Source: Alphaproteobacteria bacterium
GTDB taxonomy: Bacteria; Pseudomonadota; Alphaproteobacteria; DSM-16000; Inquilinaceae
Reading direction: 5' to 3'
NCBI GenBank assembly: GCA_009909005.1
Contig: JAAAOG010000143.1
Location: 1 to 45,992 of the forward strand
Length of the DNA stretch: 45,992 nucleotides
Positions within the stretch are counted from its first letter, which is position 1, and the number at the start of each line of letters is the position of its first letter. Of the stretch, positions 17,914 through 29,600 are shown piece after piece. The notes under the pieces are model-generated. The model made no database searches. It saw only the letters and a program-made list of their open reading frames with translations, and was not told where the DNA came from. The position numbers and the translations under genes were made by a program.

Positions 17914-18113
17914 GGGGCGTTTCCCCCTGTTGCCGCGATCGGCCGGGAACGGGCGGGCGCCGCGCGACCCGGCGAAGCAAAAATGCCTCCCACTATGCCT
18001 TCTACCACGAGACGGCGAGGCCGGGCCGCAGCGGATCCCTCTTCAGTCATGAGTTCAGGGCATGCCAGTCATGTCGAAGCCGGTGGCGGCGCCGGGCATG
18101 CGAAGAAACCGCG

Positions 18114-18148
18114 CAAGAAAAAGGGGAACGCCAGTCCCGGCGTTCCCC
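18114..18148 (-). terminator. Rho-independent terminator of glgP
   Basis: A perfect 10-bp stem (18123-18132 GGGGAACGCC with 18139-18148 GGCGTTCCCC) and 6-nt loop is followed on the minus strand by TTTTTCTT. It lies 25 nt past the glycogen phosphorylase stop and is the best intrinsic terminator in the window. Confidence 0.9.
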
Positions 18149-18172
18149 CAAGCTGTTCGACCGTCAGGCCTG

Positions 18173-20686
18173 TCAGGCCAGCGGCTTCACGTTCCAGATT
18201 TCCTGGGCGTAATCCATGACCGTCCGGTCAATGGAGAACTTGCCCATATTGGCCGTGTTGATGATGGCCTTGCGGGTCCACTCCTCGGGATCCTTGTAGA
18301 GCGCATCGACCTGGTCCTGGCATTCCATATAGGCGCGATAGTCGGCCAGAAGCAGGAAGTGGTCGTTGCGGTCGATCAGCGTTTCCCAGATCGGCAGGAA
18401 GCGGGCGGGGTCATCCGGCGAGAAATAGCCGCCGCGGATCATGTCGAGGACCTGCTTCAGCTCCTGGTCGGCATTATAGGCTTCCCAGGCGGAATACTGG
18501 CCGCCATAGCGCAGCTCCGCGGCTTCTTCCGCCGACAGGCCGAAGAAGAAGATGTTCTCCTCCCCGACTTCCTCGGCGATCTCGATATTGGCGCCGTCGC
18601 GGGTCCCGATGGTCAGTGCGCCGTTCAGCGAGAACTTCATGTTCCCGGTGCCCGAGGCTTCGGTGCCGGCCGTGGAGATCTGCTCGGACAGATCGGCGGC
18701 CGGGATGATCTTCTCCGCATTCGAGACGTTGTAGTTGGGAATGAAGAAGACCTTCAGCCGGCCGTCGACCTGCGGGTCGTGATTGACGATGTCGGCGACA
18801 TTGTTGATCAGGTTGATGATCACCTTGGCCAGGTAATAGGCCGGTGCCGCCTTGCCGGCGAAGATGACCGTCCGCGGCACCCAGTCGGCCGTGGGGTTCG
18901 CCTTGATGCGGTTGTAGCGGGTGATCACCTGCAGCACGTTCAGCAGCTGGCGCTTGTACTCGTGCATGCGCTTGACCTGCACGTCGAACATCGTGTCGAC
19001 GTTCATCTCCATGCCGAAGCGCTTGACGTACTCGACGAGCCGCACTTTGGCCTGACGCTTGGCGTCCTGGAAGGCCTTGCGGAACTTCTTGTCTTCGGCC
19101 AGCGGCACCAGGTGATGCAGTTCGCCGAGATGGGTGATCCACTTGTCGCCGATACGGGACGTGATCAGCTCGGCCAGCGGCATATTGGCCTGGCGCAGCC
19201 AGCGCCGCGGCGTGATGCCGTTGGTCTTGTTGGTGATCTTGTTCGGCATGAAGGCGTGGAGGTCGGTGAAGATGGTCTTCTTCATCAGCTCCGTATGGAT
19301 CGCGGCGACGCCGTTCACCTTGTGGCTGCTGATGAAGGCCAGATGGCCCATCCGCACGCTCTTCTCGCCTTCCTCGCTGAAAATGGACAGCCGGCGCATC
19401 TGCTCGAAATCGCCGGGATGCTTGTGCATCACATCCTGCAGGAAGCGGTGGTTGATATCCTGAATGATGCGCAGATGGCGCGGCAGCATCTGCTCGAACA
19501 GCGAGGCCGGCCAGATCTCCAGCGCCTCCGGCAGCAGCGTGTGGTTGGTGTAGGAGAAGGTGCGGCCGGTGATGTCCCAGGCGGTCGCCCAGTCGAGCCC
19601 GTGCTCGTCCAGCAGAAGACGCATCAGCTCGGCAATGCCGACCGCCGGGTGGGTGTCGTTCAGCTGGATCGCCACCTTGTCCGGCAGCCCGCGGATATCG
19701 TCATGGGTGCTGAGATAGCGCCGGATGATGTCCTGCAGGGACGCGCTGCAGAAGAAGTACTCCTGCCGCAGCCGGAGCGCCTTGCCCTCATAGGTGCTGT
19801 CGTCGGGATACAGCACGCGCGACAGCGTCTCGGTCTCGGAGCGATGGTGCACCGCTTCGATATAGTTGCCGCGGTTGAAGCGCTTGAGGTCGAAGTCGCG
19901 CGGGCTCTTGCCCTTCCAAAGCCGGATATGGTTGACCGCCTTGCGGCCATAGCCGGGGATGAGGAGGTCATGGGCGACCGCCAGCACTTCTTCGGTATCC
20001 ACCCAGTGGACCCGCAGATTGCCCTTGTCGTCCTGGAATTCGACGCAGCGGCCGAAGAAGCGGATGGGGTAGCTGAATTCCGGCCGTTCGAATTCCCAGG
20101 GATTGCGGTAGCGCAGCCAGTTGTCCGGGAATTCGACCTGCTCGCCCCGCTCGTCGATCATCTGGCGGAACATGCCGAAATCGTAGCGGATGCCGTAGCC
20201 ATAGCCCGGAATTTCCTGGGTCGCCAGGGAGTCCATGATGCAGGCGGCAAGCCGGCCGAGGCCGCCATTGCCCAGCGCCGCTTCGGCCTCCTGCTCGCTG
20301 AGGCGCTCCAGGTCGAGGTCGAATTTCCGGCCATAGGTCTTGCCGAACTCCTCCTCGAGCTCCGACAGGACCTGGTTCATCATATCGTACTGGCCGATAT
20401 AGATGAGGTTGTTGATCAGCGAGCGGCCGATCAGGAATTCCAGCGAGAAGTAATAGACGCGCTTGGTATCCTGGTCATAGGCGCGGCTGAAGGTATTCAG
20501 CCAGTCGTCGACCAGCTCGTCGCGCACGGTCTGGGCAATGGCATGATACCAATCCAGGTCGGTCGTCGTCTGGGGATTCTTGCCGACCGTGTGCTTCAAA
20601 TGGGCGAGGATCCGCTGCTTCAGTGTCTCGACGTCGGTTTCGGCCGTCGTTGTCGCGGGCGGGGGTGTTGCTATCGGCTTGTCCAT
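18173..20686 (-). CDS. glgP: Glycogen phosphorylase
   Basis: Releases glucose-1-phosphate from glycogen by phosphorolysis, with a PLP cofactor, in the cytoplasm. The 837-aa product matches the family's length. Motifs in order: YYFSLEFLIGRSLINNL, EAALGNGGLGRLAACIMDS, QLNDTHPAVGIAELMRLL, NKTNGITPRRWL, VQVKRMHEYKRQLLN, and the PLP-Lys signature EASGTGNMKFSLNGALTIG. ATG 20686 (MDKPIATPPP) has AGGAG about 10 nt upstream and is preferred over a longer frame to 20803. It is divergent from phosphoglucomutase, which takes its product onward. Other glycogen genes (glgA, glgB, glgC) are not in this window. Confidence 0.97.
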   Translation of the reverse strand: MDKPIATPPPATTTAETDVETLKQRILAHLKHTVGKNPQTTTDLDWYHAIAQTVRDELVDDWLNTFSRAYDQDTKRVYYFSLEFLIGRSLINNLIYIGQYDMMNQVLSELEEEFGKTYGRKFDLDLERLSEQEAEAALGNGGLGRLAACIMDSLATQEIPGYGYGIRYDFGMFRQMIDERGEQVEFPDNWLRYRNPWEFERPEFSYPIRFFGRCVEFQDDKGNLRVHWVDTEEVLAVAHDLLIPGYGRKAVNHIRLWKGKSPRDFDLKRFNRGNYIEAVHHRSETETLSRVLYPDDSTYEGKALRLRQEYFFCSASLQDIIRRYLSTHDDIRGLPDKVAIQLNDTHPAVGIAELMRLLLDEHGLDWATAWDITGRTFSYTNHTLLPEALEIWPASLFEQMLPRHLRIIQDINHRFLQDVMHKHPGDFEQMRRLSIFSEEGEKSVRMGHLAFISSHKVNGVAAIHTELMKKTIFTDLHAFMPNKITNKTNGITPRRWLRQANMPLAELITSRIGDKWITHLGELHHLVPLAEDKKFRKAFQDAKRQAKVRLVEYVKRFGMEMNVDTMFDVQVKRMHEYKRQLLNVLQVITRYNRIKANPTADWVPRTVIFAGKAAPAYYLAKVIINLINNVADIVNHDPQVDGRLKVFFIPNYNVSNAEKIIPAADLSEQISTAGTEASGTGNMKFSLNGALTIGTRDGANIEIAEEVGEENIFFFGLSAEEAAELRYGGQYSAWEAYNADQELKQVLDMIRGGYFSPDDPARFLPIWETLIDRNDHFLLLADYRAYMECQDQVDALYKDPEEWTRKAIINTANMGKFSIDRTVMDYAQEIWNVKPLA

Positions 20687-22733
<2,047 letters not shown>

Positions 22734-23073
22734 ATGCCCGGATACGCGCCGGCCGGATTTGCGGGCCGGGTCCGGCCATATTGACCGAAGCAGAGGACTG
22801 CAACGCACAAATCTGCGATGCAGTCCCTTGCCTTCGCCCCATGCCGCGACTATCACTTGCGGTCACCGGCCGACGGGCGGGTCGGATCGCCGATTTCGGC
22901 TGTGCGTCGCGGTTCTCGACGGGTCCTGCCGGCGGCAAGATATCCCCGCCATGGATGAGGATCGCCGTGCAGGCGGGCCGCCGCCCGCAGGCGGACCTTC
23001 CCGATTGGCCGGGTCGAGGATTAAGGACAAGCGGGCTGCCCGCACCTTTGCTTTCTTGGGAGCTTTGAGAGGG
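22734..23073. other. Intergenic region pgm / transketolase
   Basis: This 340-nt gap has no defensible gene. It starts with a hairpin (listed separately) and must contain the transketolase promoter. I could not pick a -35/-10 pair with confidence. Confidence 0.4.
22795..22826 (+). terminator. Hairpin downstream of pgm, possible terminator
   Basis: GGACTGCA (22795-22802) pairs with TGCAGTCC (22819-22826). Inside, CGCA and TGCG pair across an A-A mismatch, giving 12 bp with a 6-nt loop. The following CCTTGCC has no real T-run, so termination would be weak or factor-assisted. Confidence 0.4.
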
Positions 23074-25104
23074 ATGTTGAAGAGCAACCTGGCCGCCGTC
23101 GAAACGCCGGGCGTCGAGCCCGGCCACGACGATCTGGCGAATGCCATCCGCTTCCTCGCGATCGATGCGGTGGAAGCGGCGAATTCCGGTCACCCGGGCA
23201 TGCCTATGGGGTTTGCCGACGTCGCCACCGTGCTCTTTACCCGATTTCTCAAGTTCGACCCGCTCGATGCCGACTGGCCGGACCGCGACCGCTTCGTCCT
23301 GTCGGCTGGCCATGGCTCGGCCCTGCTCTATGCCTGCCTCTACCTGAGCGGCTATCCCGACACCACGATCGATCAGATCCGCAATTTCCGCCAGCTCGGC
23401 AGCCGCACCCCGGGCCATCCCGAATACGGCCTGCTGCCGGGGGTGGAGACGACCACCGGGCCGCTGGGCCAGGGCCTGACCAACGCCGTCGGCATGGCGC
23501 TGGCGGAGCGCATGCTGGCCGCACGGTTCGGCAGCGAGGTTGTCGATCACTATACCTATGTCGTCGCCGGCGATGGCTGCCTGATGGAGGGGATCAGCCA
23601 GGAGGCGATCAGCTTTGCCGGGCACATGAAGCTCAACAAGCTGATCGTTCTGTTCGACGACAACGAATCGTCGATCGACGGCCCGACGGCGCTGGCCGAA
23701 TCGGACGACACCCTGTTGCGCTTCCAGGCCTGCTGCTGGAACGCGGTGCGGGTCGACGGCCATGACCCGGAGGCGATTTCCGAGGCCATCGCCCAGGCCC
23801 GGCGCAGCGACAAGCCGACCCTGGTCGCCTGCCGCACCATTATCGGCCGTGGCGCCCCGAACAAGGGCGGCACCGTCGCCACGCACGGCGCGCCGCTCGG
23901 CAAGGAGGAGGCGGCGGCCACCAAGGCGGCGCTCAACTGGACCAGCGCGCCGTTCGAGGTTCCGGAGGCCACGATCGACTTCTGGCGTACCGCCGGGGCG
24001 CGCAACCGGCATGTGCGGGAGGCCTGGCTGCGGCGGTTCGAGGCGATGGACCCGGAAAAGCGGGCGGCCTGGGACGCCTTTCACGATCGCGGCGCACCGC
24101 CCGGGCTCGACCGGCTGCTCGACAGCTTCAAGAGCCGGCTGGCGGATGAGCGCCCGGCCTGGGCGACCCGCAAGTCGGGCGGCGAGATGCTGAAGCTGCT
24201 GACCGAGACCTATCCGCAGCTGATCGGCGGCTCGGCCGACCTGACCGGCTCCAACCTGACCAAGACGCCGGCGACCACGCCGATCAGCGCCGCCGATTTC
24301 GGCGGCCGCTACATTTATTACGGCGTCCGCGAGCACGCCATGGCGGCGATGATGAACGGCATCGTGCTGCATGGCGGCTTCATCCCCTATGGCGGCTCGT
24401 TCTTCACCTTCACCGACTATTGCCGCCCCGCCATCCGCCTGTCGGCGCTGATGCACCTGCGGGTCATCTACGTGATGACCCATGATTCGATCGGGATCGG
24501 GGAGGACGGCCCGACCCACCAGCCGGTCGAGCAGCTGGCGGCGCTGCGGGCCATCGCCGATATCGATGTCTTCCGGCCGGCCGACGCCATCGAGACGGCG
24601 GAATGCTGGGCCCTGGCGCTGCAATCGACCCGCCGGCCTTCGGTGCTGGTCCTGACCCGGCAGTCGGTCCCGGCCGTGCGGGTCGCCCACGATACCGAGA
24701 ACCTGTCGGCCCGCGGCGGCTATGTCCTGGCCGAGGCGGAAGGCCCGCGCGACGTGACGCTGATCGCCACCGGCTCGGAGGTCCACCTCGCCGTCGCCGC
24801 GCGCAAGGCGCTGCGGGAGGAGGGAATCGCCGCCGCCGTCGTCTCGCTGCCCTGCTGGGAGAAGTTCGATGCGCAGCCCAAGGCCTATCGCGAGGCGGTC
24901 CTGGGCGACGCGCCACGGGTGGCGGCCGAGGCCGCCTCGACCTTCGGCTGGACCCGCTATGTCGAATCGGAGGACGACGTGATCGGCCTGCGCAGCTTCG
25001 GCGTCGCCGGGCCGGCTCCGGCGCTGTTCGAGCATTTCGGCATCACCGCCGACGGGATCGCCGAGCGGGCGCGGGGGCTGGTCGCAGCGCGGCGCGGCGC
25101 TTGA
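23074..25104 (+). CDS. tkt: Transketolase
   Basis: Thiamine-diphosphate enzyme that transfers two-carbon ketol units in the non-oxidative pentose phosphate pathway (and in the Calvin cycle where present). The 676-aa product has [55 protein letters not shown], the ThDP-binding [19 protein letters not shown], and the catalytic [23 protein letters not shown] 23074 is directly preceded by TTGAGAGGG. The frame is open upstream but that part has no family resemblance. Its stop overlaps the proposed start of the epimerase gene, so both pentose phosphate enzymes are translated as a pair. Confidence 0.97.
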   Translation: MLKSNLAAVETPGVEPGHDDLANAIRFLAIDAVEAANSGHPGMPMGFADVATVLFTRFLKFDPLDADWPDRDRFVLSAGHGSALLYACLYLSGYPDTTIDQIRNFRQLGSRTPGHPEYGLLPGVETTTGPLGQGLTNAVGMALAERMLAARFGSEVVDHYTYVVAGDGCLMEGISQEAISFAGHMKLNKLIVLFDDNESSIDGPTALAESDDTLLRFQACCWNAVRVDGHDPEAISEAIAQARRSDKPTLVACRTIIGRGAPNKGGTVATHGAPLGKEEAAATKAALNWTSAPFEVPEATIDFWRTAGARNRHVREAWLRRFEAMDPEKRAAWDAFHDRGAPPGLDRLLDSFKSRLADERPAWATRKSGGEMLKLLTETYPQLIGGSADLTGSNLTKTPATTPISAADFGGRYIYYGVREHAMAAMMNGIVLHGGFIPYGGSFFTFTDYCRPAIRLSALMHLRVIYVMTHDSIGIGEDGPTHQPVEQLAALRAIADIDVFRPADAIETAECWALALQSTRRPSVLVLTRQSVPAVRVAHDTENLSARGGYVLAEAEGPRDVTLIATGSEVHLAVAARKALREEGIAAAVVSLPCWEKFDAQPKAYREAVLGDAPRVAAEAASTFGWTRYVESEDDVIGLRSFGVAGPAPALFEHFGITADGIAERARGLVAARRGA

Positions 25105-25772
25105 CCGCGGCGCCCGGTCCGGTGCCGGTCAAGATCGCCCCATCCATCCTCTCGGCCGATTTCGCGCGGCTGGGGGAGGCGGTCGCCGCCGTCGACGCGG
25201 CCGGCGCCGACTATATCCATATCGACGTGATGGACGGGCATTTCGTCCCGAACCTGACCATCGGCCCCGGCGTGGTCAAGGCGCTCCGCCCGTGGAGCGC
25301 CAAGCCCTTCGACGTGCACCTGATGATGGCGCCGGTCGACCCGTATGTGCAGGCCTTTGCCGAGGCCGGCAGCGACATCATTACCGTGCATGCCGAGGCC
25401 GGCCCGCATCTCGACCGCACGCTGCAGCACATCCGCGGGCTCGGCAAGCGGGCCGGAGTGGCGCTCAACCCGGCGACGCCGGTCTCGGCACTCGCCCATG
25501 TGCTCGACCGCATCGACCTGGTGCTGGTGATGACGGTCAATCCCGGCTTTGGCGGGCAGTCGTTCATCCCGGCGATGACCGCCAAGATCGCCGAGGCCGC
25601 GGCGCTGATCGGCGACCGGCCGGTCGAACTCGAGGTTGACGGCGGCATCACGCCCGAAACCGCCGGGGCCGTGGCGGCCGCCGGAGCGAATGTGCTGGTC
25701 GCCGGTTCGGCCGTCTTCGGCACTGAATACTATGAGAGGAACATCCGCGCCCTTCGCAATTCGGTCGGTTAG
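25101..25772 (+). CDS. rpe: Ribulose-phosphate 3-epimerase
   Basis: Interconverts ribulose-5-phosphate and xylulose-5-phosphate, supplying transketolase. TIM-barrel motifs are all present: [67 protein letters not shown] and [12 protein letters not shown]. The start is not fixed by a Shine-Dalgarno. TTG 25101 overlaps the transketolase stop in TTGA and gives 223 aa; GTG 25122 would give 216 aa. Both keep the whole fold. I prefer the overlapping TTG because it suggests translational coupling. Confidence 0.94.
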   Translation: MTAAPGPVPVKIAPSILSADFARLGEAVAAVDAAGADYIHIDVMDGHFVPNLTIGPGVVKALRPWSAKPFDVHLMMAPVDPYVQAFAEAGSDIITVHAEAGPHLDRTLQHIRGLGKRAGVALNPATPVSALAHVLDRIDLVLVMTVNPGFGGQSFIPAMTAKIAEAAALIGDRPVELEVDGGITPETAGAVAAAGANVLVAGSAVFGTEYYERNIRALRNSVG

Positions 25773-25867
25773 CCCGCGCCGCTTGCGCCTATACGCTTTC
25801 CTAAGGAACCGGTGGTTAGGGTTGTCCCCGTCCGGAAAGTCGTAGAGCGGTGCGAGGAAAGTGCGTA

Positions 25868-26203
25868 ATGCGCGATGAGTCCTGTGCAAATCTTGCCGAG
25901 CGGCGGCGTGAATCCCGCCTTCCCGTTCTCGTTATGGCCGAGGTCAGGGCCGATGGGCTCTCGGTACTGGCGCGGGTGTACAACATCTCGCCCGGCGGGG
26001 CGCTGCTCAGTCCGGTGGCCGGGCTCAGCTGCGGCATGGCCTGCCAGGTGCGGCTGCCGGGCTATGGCAGCGTGACAGCCCGGGTTGTCCGGACCACGGC
26101 CGACTCGATGGGGATCGCCTTCGACGCCGTCGAGGGGGAAGGGGCGGGCGACCCGGATCAGGTCTTCCACCGTGTCCGCCACGGCCAGATTCGCAGAGGC
26201 TGA
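25868..26203 (+). CDS. PilZ domain protein (probable c-di-GMP receptor)
   Basis: A 111-aa single-domain protein. The PilZ c-di-GMP-binding motifs are visible: ERRRESRLPV (RxxxR) near residue 12 and YNISPGGALL (N/DxSxxG) near residue 40, followed by beta-strand-rich sequence. ATG 25868 is chosen because GAGGAAAG lies about 8 nt upstream. No effector domain is attached, so it probably signals by protein contact. It follows rpe by 95 nt and converges with the nuclease-like gene 26 nt further on. Confidence 0.88.
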   Translation: MRDESCANLAERRRESRLPVLVMAEVRADGLSVLARVYNISPGGALLSPVAGLSCGMACQVRLPGYGSVTARVVRTTADSMGIAFDAVEGEGAGDPDQVFHRVRHGQIRRG

Positions 26204-26229
26204 TGGAGTCGGCCCTGCCGGTCTCCGGA

Positions 26230-27300
26230 TCAGATGCCGGCAAGGTCCTTGAGCGACTGCTCCACCTTCTGATTGGTTTCCTTGTGGTTCAGCGCCTTGT
26301 TGAAGCCGGAGCTGATCACCCGGGCGTTGCTGTAGGCGTTCGAGCCGGCCCCGCTGCGCGCCATGCTGTGATCCACCTCGGCCTGATAGTCGGAGGAGGC
26401 CGGCATCAGATGCCGGACTTTTTCATAAGGCGTCAGGCCGTACATATCGCTGTCCATGTAGCCGCGGTACCGCACGACGTTCATCTTGAGGATGAACATG
26501 GCCTGCTCGTGGGAGAATTTGGTAACGTTGTTGATGCCGCCTGAAAGATGGGGCCCACCAAGCAATTCGTATTCCTTTGGGAAATTGAAATATATGAAAT
26601 CGAGGACCGCATAGGGGCGTGAAAAATAAAAGGCGTCCTTCTGCTTCTTCACGGTGAAATCAATATTCTTGGGATTCAGGCCGCCGACCTGCAACTCCTT
26701 TCTTATTCCCGAAGACTGCGCTTGCAGTTCCACGGACCAATTCGCCTGCTCCATCGCATCCTGGCGCCTTTGCAGCAGAGGGCCCGCCAGATTTATGAAA
26801 TCATCAGGTTTCATGTAGAATGCCGTCGGCGGCGGATGAAGCAGCAGAATATCCCTGGCCAGGCTTTGCGGCAGGGCGCCGCCGCGTTTGGCGGCGACCT
26901 TGATCAGGAACTTGTCCGGGATCGGCGTCTGTTTGTCGGCATAGGAGACCGATATCTCAAGATCGACTGCCCTGCCGTGGTAATTCAAATGTTCTTTGAG
27001 CGGCGTCTCAAACTGCACCTGCCAAGCGCCAGCGGCAGAATTGAAGCCGCCATACATCGGCACGAGGTTGCCCGTGCTCTCCGGGCCACCGAATTGCAGG
27101 CCGATCAGATGCCCGCGCTCGGTATGAAGCGGCCGGTCGTTGACGAGACCGGTCCGGGAATGCAGCGCCAGCGGCTGAACCGAGCCGTCCCGGGGCGTCG
27201 GGTTTTTTGGCAGGATGACGTCGGTCGCCTGCACGCCGACGACGCGCAGACGTGTCTCGGTATTATACTGGTAAAATCCGACAAGCGGCTTGAACTCCAT
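26230..27300 (-). CDS. Putative nuclease with two His-Me-finger-like motifs (RGH...N...E and HNH-like)
   Basis: The 356-aa product from ATG 27300 (GAGAGG 5 nt upstream) has no overall match I recognise. Near the N-terminus, ERGHLIGLQFGG (H64), GNLVPM (N78), FN (N87) and QFE (E98) follow the pattern of DNA/RNA non-specific beta-beta-alpha-metal endonucleases such as Endonuclease_NS_2. The last 50 residues carry a second pattern, AEVDHSMARSGAGSNAYSNA then N334 and K340, which looks like an HNH motif (D310, H311, N325, N334). The middle (110-300) is unassigned. No signal peptide, membrane segment, Rhs repeat or secretion marker is seen. The gene is clearly less GC-rich than its neighbours, suggesting acquisition by transfer. 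Toxin, effector or DNA-processing roles are all possible. Confidence 0.6.
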   Translation of the reverse strand: MEFKPLVGFYQYNTETRLRVVGVQATDVILPKNPTPRDGSVQPLALHSRTGLVNDRPLHTERGHLIGLQFGGPESTGNLVPMYGGFNSAAGAWQVQFETPLKEHLNYHGRAVDLEISVSYADKQTPIPDKFLIKVAAKRGGALPQSLARDILLLHPPPTAFYMKPDDFINLAGPLLQRRQDAMEQANWSVELQAQSSGIRKELQVGGLNPKNIDFTVKKQKDAFYFSRPYAVLDFIYFNFPKEYELLGGPHLSGGINNVTKFSHEQAMFILKMNVVRYRGYMDSDMYGLTPYEKVRHLMPASSDYQAEVDHSMARSGAGSNAYSNARVISSGFNKALNHKETNQKVEQSLKDLAGI

Positions 27301-27342
27301 CCCGGCCTCTCTCGGCAGCACCGGCCAAATTTTAACTGTACT

Positions 27343-27374
27343 TAATTAGGGTTTGAAGCGCCAGACAATGTCAA
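27343..27374 (-). promoter_or_regulatory. Possible promoter of the nuclease-like gene
   Basis: On the minus strand TTGACA (27369-27374) is followed by an AT-rich TAATTA (27343-27348). The 20-nt spacer is longer than the ideal 17, so the pairing is doubtful. The AT-rich patch is conspicuous in this GC-rich window and lies about 45 nt upstream of ATG 27300. Confidence 0.3.
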
Positions 27375-27520
27375 CCGTCTTTCTTTAGGGGAAAATCTGC
27401 AGATCGCGATCTCAGCCCCATACCGGAAAAATCTGCAATTCATGGTTGATCGTGCGGCTGACCAAACTGCCTGATTTCGTGTCTCGGCATTCCCGGCGGT
27501 CCGGTTACGGCCGCGGCGCC

Positions 27521-27540
27521 GGGGGTCCGGACGGGCCCCC
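27521..27540 (-). terminator. GC-rich hairpin downstream of the TonB receptor gene
   Basis: GGGGGTCC (27521-27528) pairs with GGGCCCCC (27533-27540) with one G-T pair and a 4-nt loop, about 55 nt past the receptor stop. No T-run follows on the minus strand, so it is only a weak terminator candidate. Confidence 0.3.
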
Positions 27541-27594
27541 CGTGCGGCCGGTCCGGCCAACCATCCGCGGCGATCTGGGGGGCTGCCCCGGCTT

Positions 27595-29499
27595 TTAGAA
27601 GGTCAGCGACAGGCCCCCGAACCCGGAGATGCCGGCGGTGCCGAAGCCCAGCGCTTCCTGATAGTCCTCGTCGAACAGGTTCTCGACCCGGGCGAAGGCG
27701 ATGAGATTGTCGGTCAGACTGTAGGAGGCCGTCACGTTGACAACGGTATAGGGATCGAGCCGGTCGTCATTGTCCGAGTCATTGAACTGTTCGCCGACAT
27801 AGCGGATCTCGCCGACCAGGGACAGGTCCTCGGTCGGCTGGATGTCGATGATCGAGGTCAGGCTGTGCTGCGGCCGGCGGCGCAGCTCCAGCCCGGTGGT
27901 GCGGTCCTCGGTCTCCAGGAAGGTGTAGCTGACGTCCCAGAGCAGCCAGTCGACCGGTGCCGCCGAGACCGCCAGCTCGATGCCCCAGGTCCGGGCCTCG
28001 GCGACATTCTCGAAGCGCGAGCCGCTGAACTGGATGAGGTTCTCGAAGTCATTGAAGAACCCGGTGGCCGACAGGGTCAGGCGATTGTCGAACAGTGCCT
28101 GCTCGATGCCGGCATCGACGCCCAGGCTGGTCTCGGTCTCCAGGTCGGGATTTGGTTCGGTGACGAAGGTGAAGCCGCCGAAATCGATGGTGAAGCTGTC
28201 GAACAGTTGGAAGATGGTCGGCGCCCGGGCGGCGGTGCCGACGCTGGCGCGCAGGGTGGTGCCGGTCTCGGGCATCGCATAGGCCCCGGTCACCCGCCAG
28301 GTCGGCTCGGTGCCGCCGGCCTCGAAATCGTCGACCCGGCCGCTGGCGGTCAGCACCAGCCCGTCCAGCGGTTCGACCCGCACCAGGCCGAAGCCGAAGA
28401 CGGTGGTCAGCGCTTCGTCGAAGCGCTGGCCCGGGTCCGGTCCGCCGACATCCTCGCCCTCGCCCTGTTCCTCTTCCACGCCGGCCCCGCCGATCAGCGT
28501 CCAGCGCTCGCCGAGCGCATATTCGGCGCGCAGATCGCCCTCGAAGCGCCGGCCGGTGAACAGGCTGGTGCGCCCGGGCTCGACCACCTCGCGGTCGGTG
28601 TTGGAGGCGGAAAAACTGGCGCGGGTGATGAGCGCTCCGTCCAGGCCGGCATGCTCCAGCGAGAACCGGCCATAGCCGAGGTCGAGGGTGGTCTCGCCGA
28701 TCCGCTCCTCCGCCGCAGCGATGTCGAGCTCGGCATTGTTGCGGATATAGCCGCCGGCGAGCTCGGCGCTCAGCGTGGGCGTGAGGTCGGCCGTCGCCCG
28801 GCCGGTCAGGTTGACCGCCTGGGTGCTGTCGTCCTCGGTGAAGCCGAAATCCTCATCGCGGCGGGAAAAGCCGTTGGTGGTCAGCCCGGCGGCGTTCAGG
28901 CCATAGGCGAGCCGGCCGAAAGACCCCGCGATGGTACCGGAGCCGCGGATGGTGTCGAAGGAGCCATATTCGCCGGTCAGCCGGCCGGAGGGCGGGCCCT
29001 CGCCGACGCCGGTGGTCAGGCTGATCACGCCGCCCATGGCGTCGCTGCCATAGAGCGCGCTCTGCGGGCCGCGCAGCACCTCGATGCGCTCGATCCCGGT
29101 GGTCAGCAGGCCGGCGAAGTTGAAATCGCCGGCGGCGCTGGACGGATCGTTCAGCTCGACCCCGTCGAGCCGCACCTGCACCTGGCCGCTTTCGGCGCCG
29201 CGCAGGCGGACCACCGACTCACTGCCGAAGCCGCCGCTTTGGGTGGCGGTCAGGCCGGGGACGCGGCGCAGCACGTCAATGGTCGAGTATTGGCGTGAGC
29301 GCCGGATTTCCGCCTCGCCGATCACCGTCACGGCGCTGCCGGCCTCGGTCGCCGGCTCCGGCCGGCCGGTCGGCGTGACGACGATCGGGTCGAGGGTGAA
29401 GCCGGGGCCGGCGACCGGCTGGGCGACGGCGGAGGCGGTCACGGAAAGGGCGGCGGCGAAGGCGGCGGCCGCGGTGGTCCGGGCGGTTTGAGAGGACAT
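27595..29499 (-). CDS. btuB: TonB-dependent outer-membrane receptor, BtuB-like (vitamin B12)
   Basis: A 22-strand beta-barrel with plug domain that takes up corrinoids with TonB energy. The 634-aa product has a signal peptide (cleavage after about A26), a TonB box LDPIVVTPT (about 36-44), the plug motifs STIDVLRRVPGLTA, VVRLRGAESGQVQVRLDGVELND and ERIEVLRGPQSALYGSDAMGGVI, and a C-terminal barrel strand ending in Phe (GGLSLTF). The size and plug are typical of BtuB. The B12 assignment rests on similarity and on the surrounding cobalamin genes. It is divergent from cbiB. I found no cobalamin riboswitch directly upstream. Confidence 0.85.
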   Translation of the reverse strand: MSSQTARTTAAAAFAAALSVTASAVAQPVAGPGFTLDPIVVTPTGRPEPATEAGSAVTVIGEAEIRRSRQYSTIDVLRRVPGLTATQSGGFGSESVVRLRGAESGQVQVRLDGVELNDPSSAAGDFNFAGLLTTGIERIEVLRGPQSALYGSDAMGGVISLTTGVGEGPPSGRLTGEYGSFDTIRGSGTIAGSFGRLAYGLNAAGLTTNGFSRRDEDFGFTEDDSTQAVNLTGRATADLTPTLSAELAGGYIRNNAELDIAAAEERIGETTLDLGYGRFSLEHAGLDGALITRASFSASNTDREVVEPGRTSLFTGRRFEGDLRAEYALGERWTLIGGAGVEEEQGEGEDVGGPDPGQRFDEALTTVFGFGLVRVEPLDGLVLTASGRVDDFEAGGTEPTWRVTGAYAMPETGTTLRASVGTAARAPTIFQLFDSFTIDFGGFTFVTEPNPDLETETSLGVDAGIEQALFDNRLTLSATGFFNDFENLIQFSGSRFENVAEARTWGIELAVSAAPVDWLLWDVSYTFLETEDRTTGLELRRRPQHSLTSIIDIQPTEDLSLVGEIRYVGEQFNDSDNDDRLDPYTVVNVTASYSLTDNLIAFARVENLFDEDYQEALGFGTAGISGFGGLSLTF

Positions 29500-29600
29500 C
29501 GTCGAGATCTATCCTTGTCGGTGATGACACCCCGTCACGTCAGTGTCCCGGGGCTGGGAGCGGCAGGATCGCGACCCTGCCGAAGGGTCGGGAGGCGGTC

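Noticed and set aside
27342-27443. 33-codon minus-strand frame upstream of the nuclease-like gene, as a possible immunity or antitoxin gene
   Set aside because: It has no Shine-Dalgarno and no conserved feature, and it overlaps the likely promoter patch.
29500-29600. Cobalamin riboswitch upstream of btuB
   Set aside because: I looked for the B12 box and the GGTGAAA...GCAACTG core on both strands; neither is present and the gap is too short.
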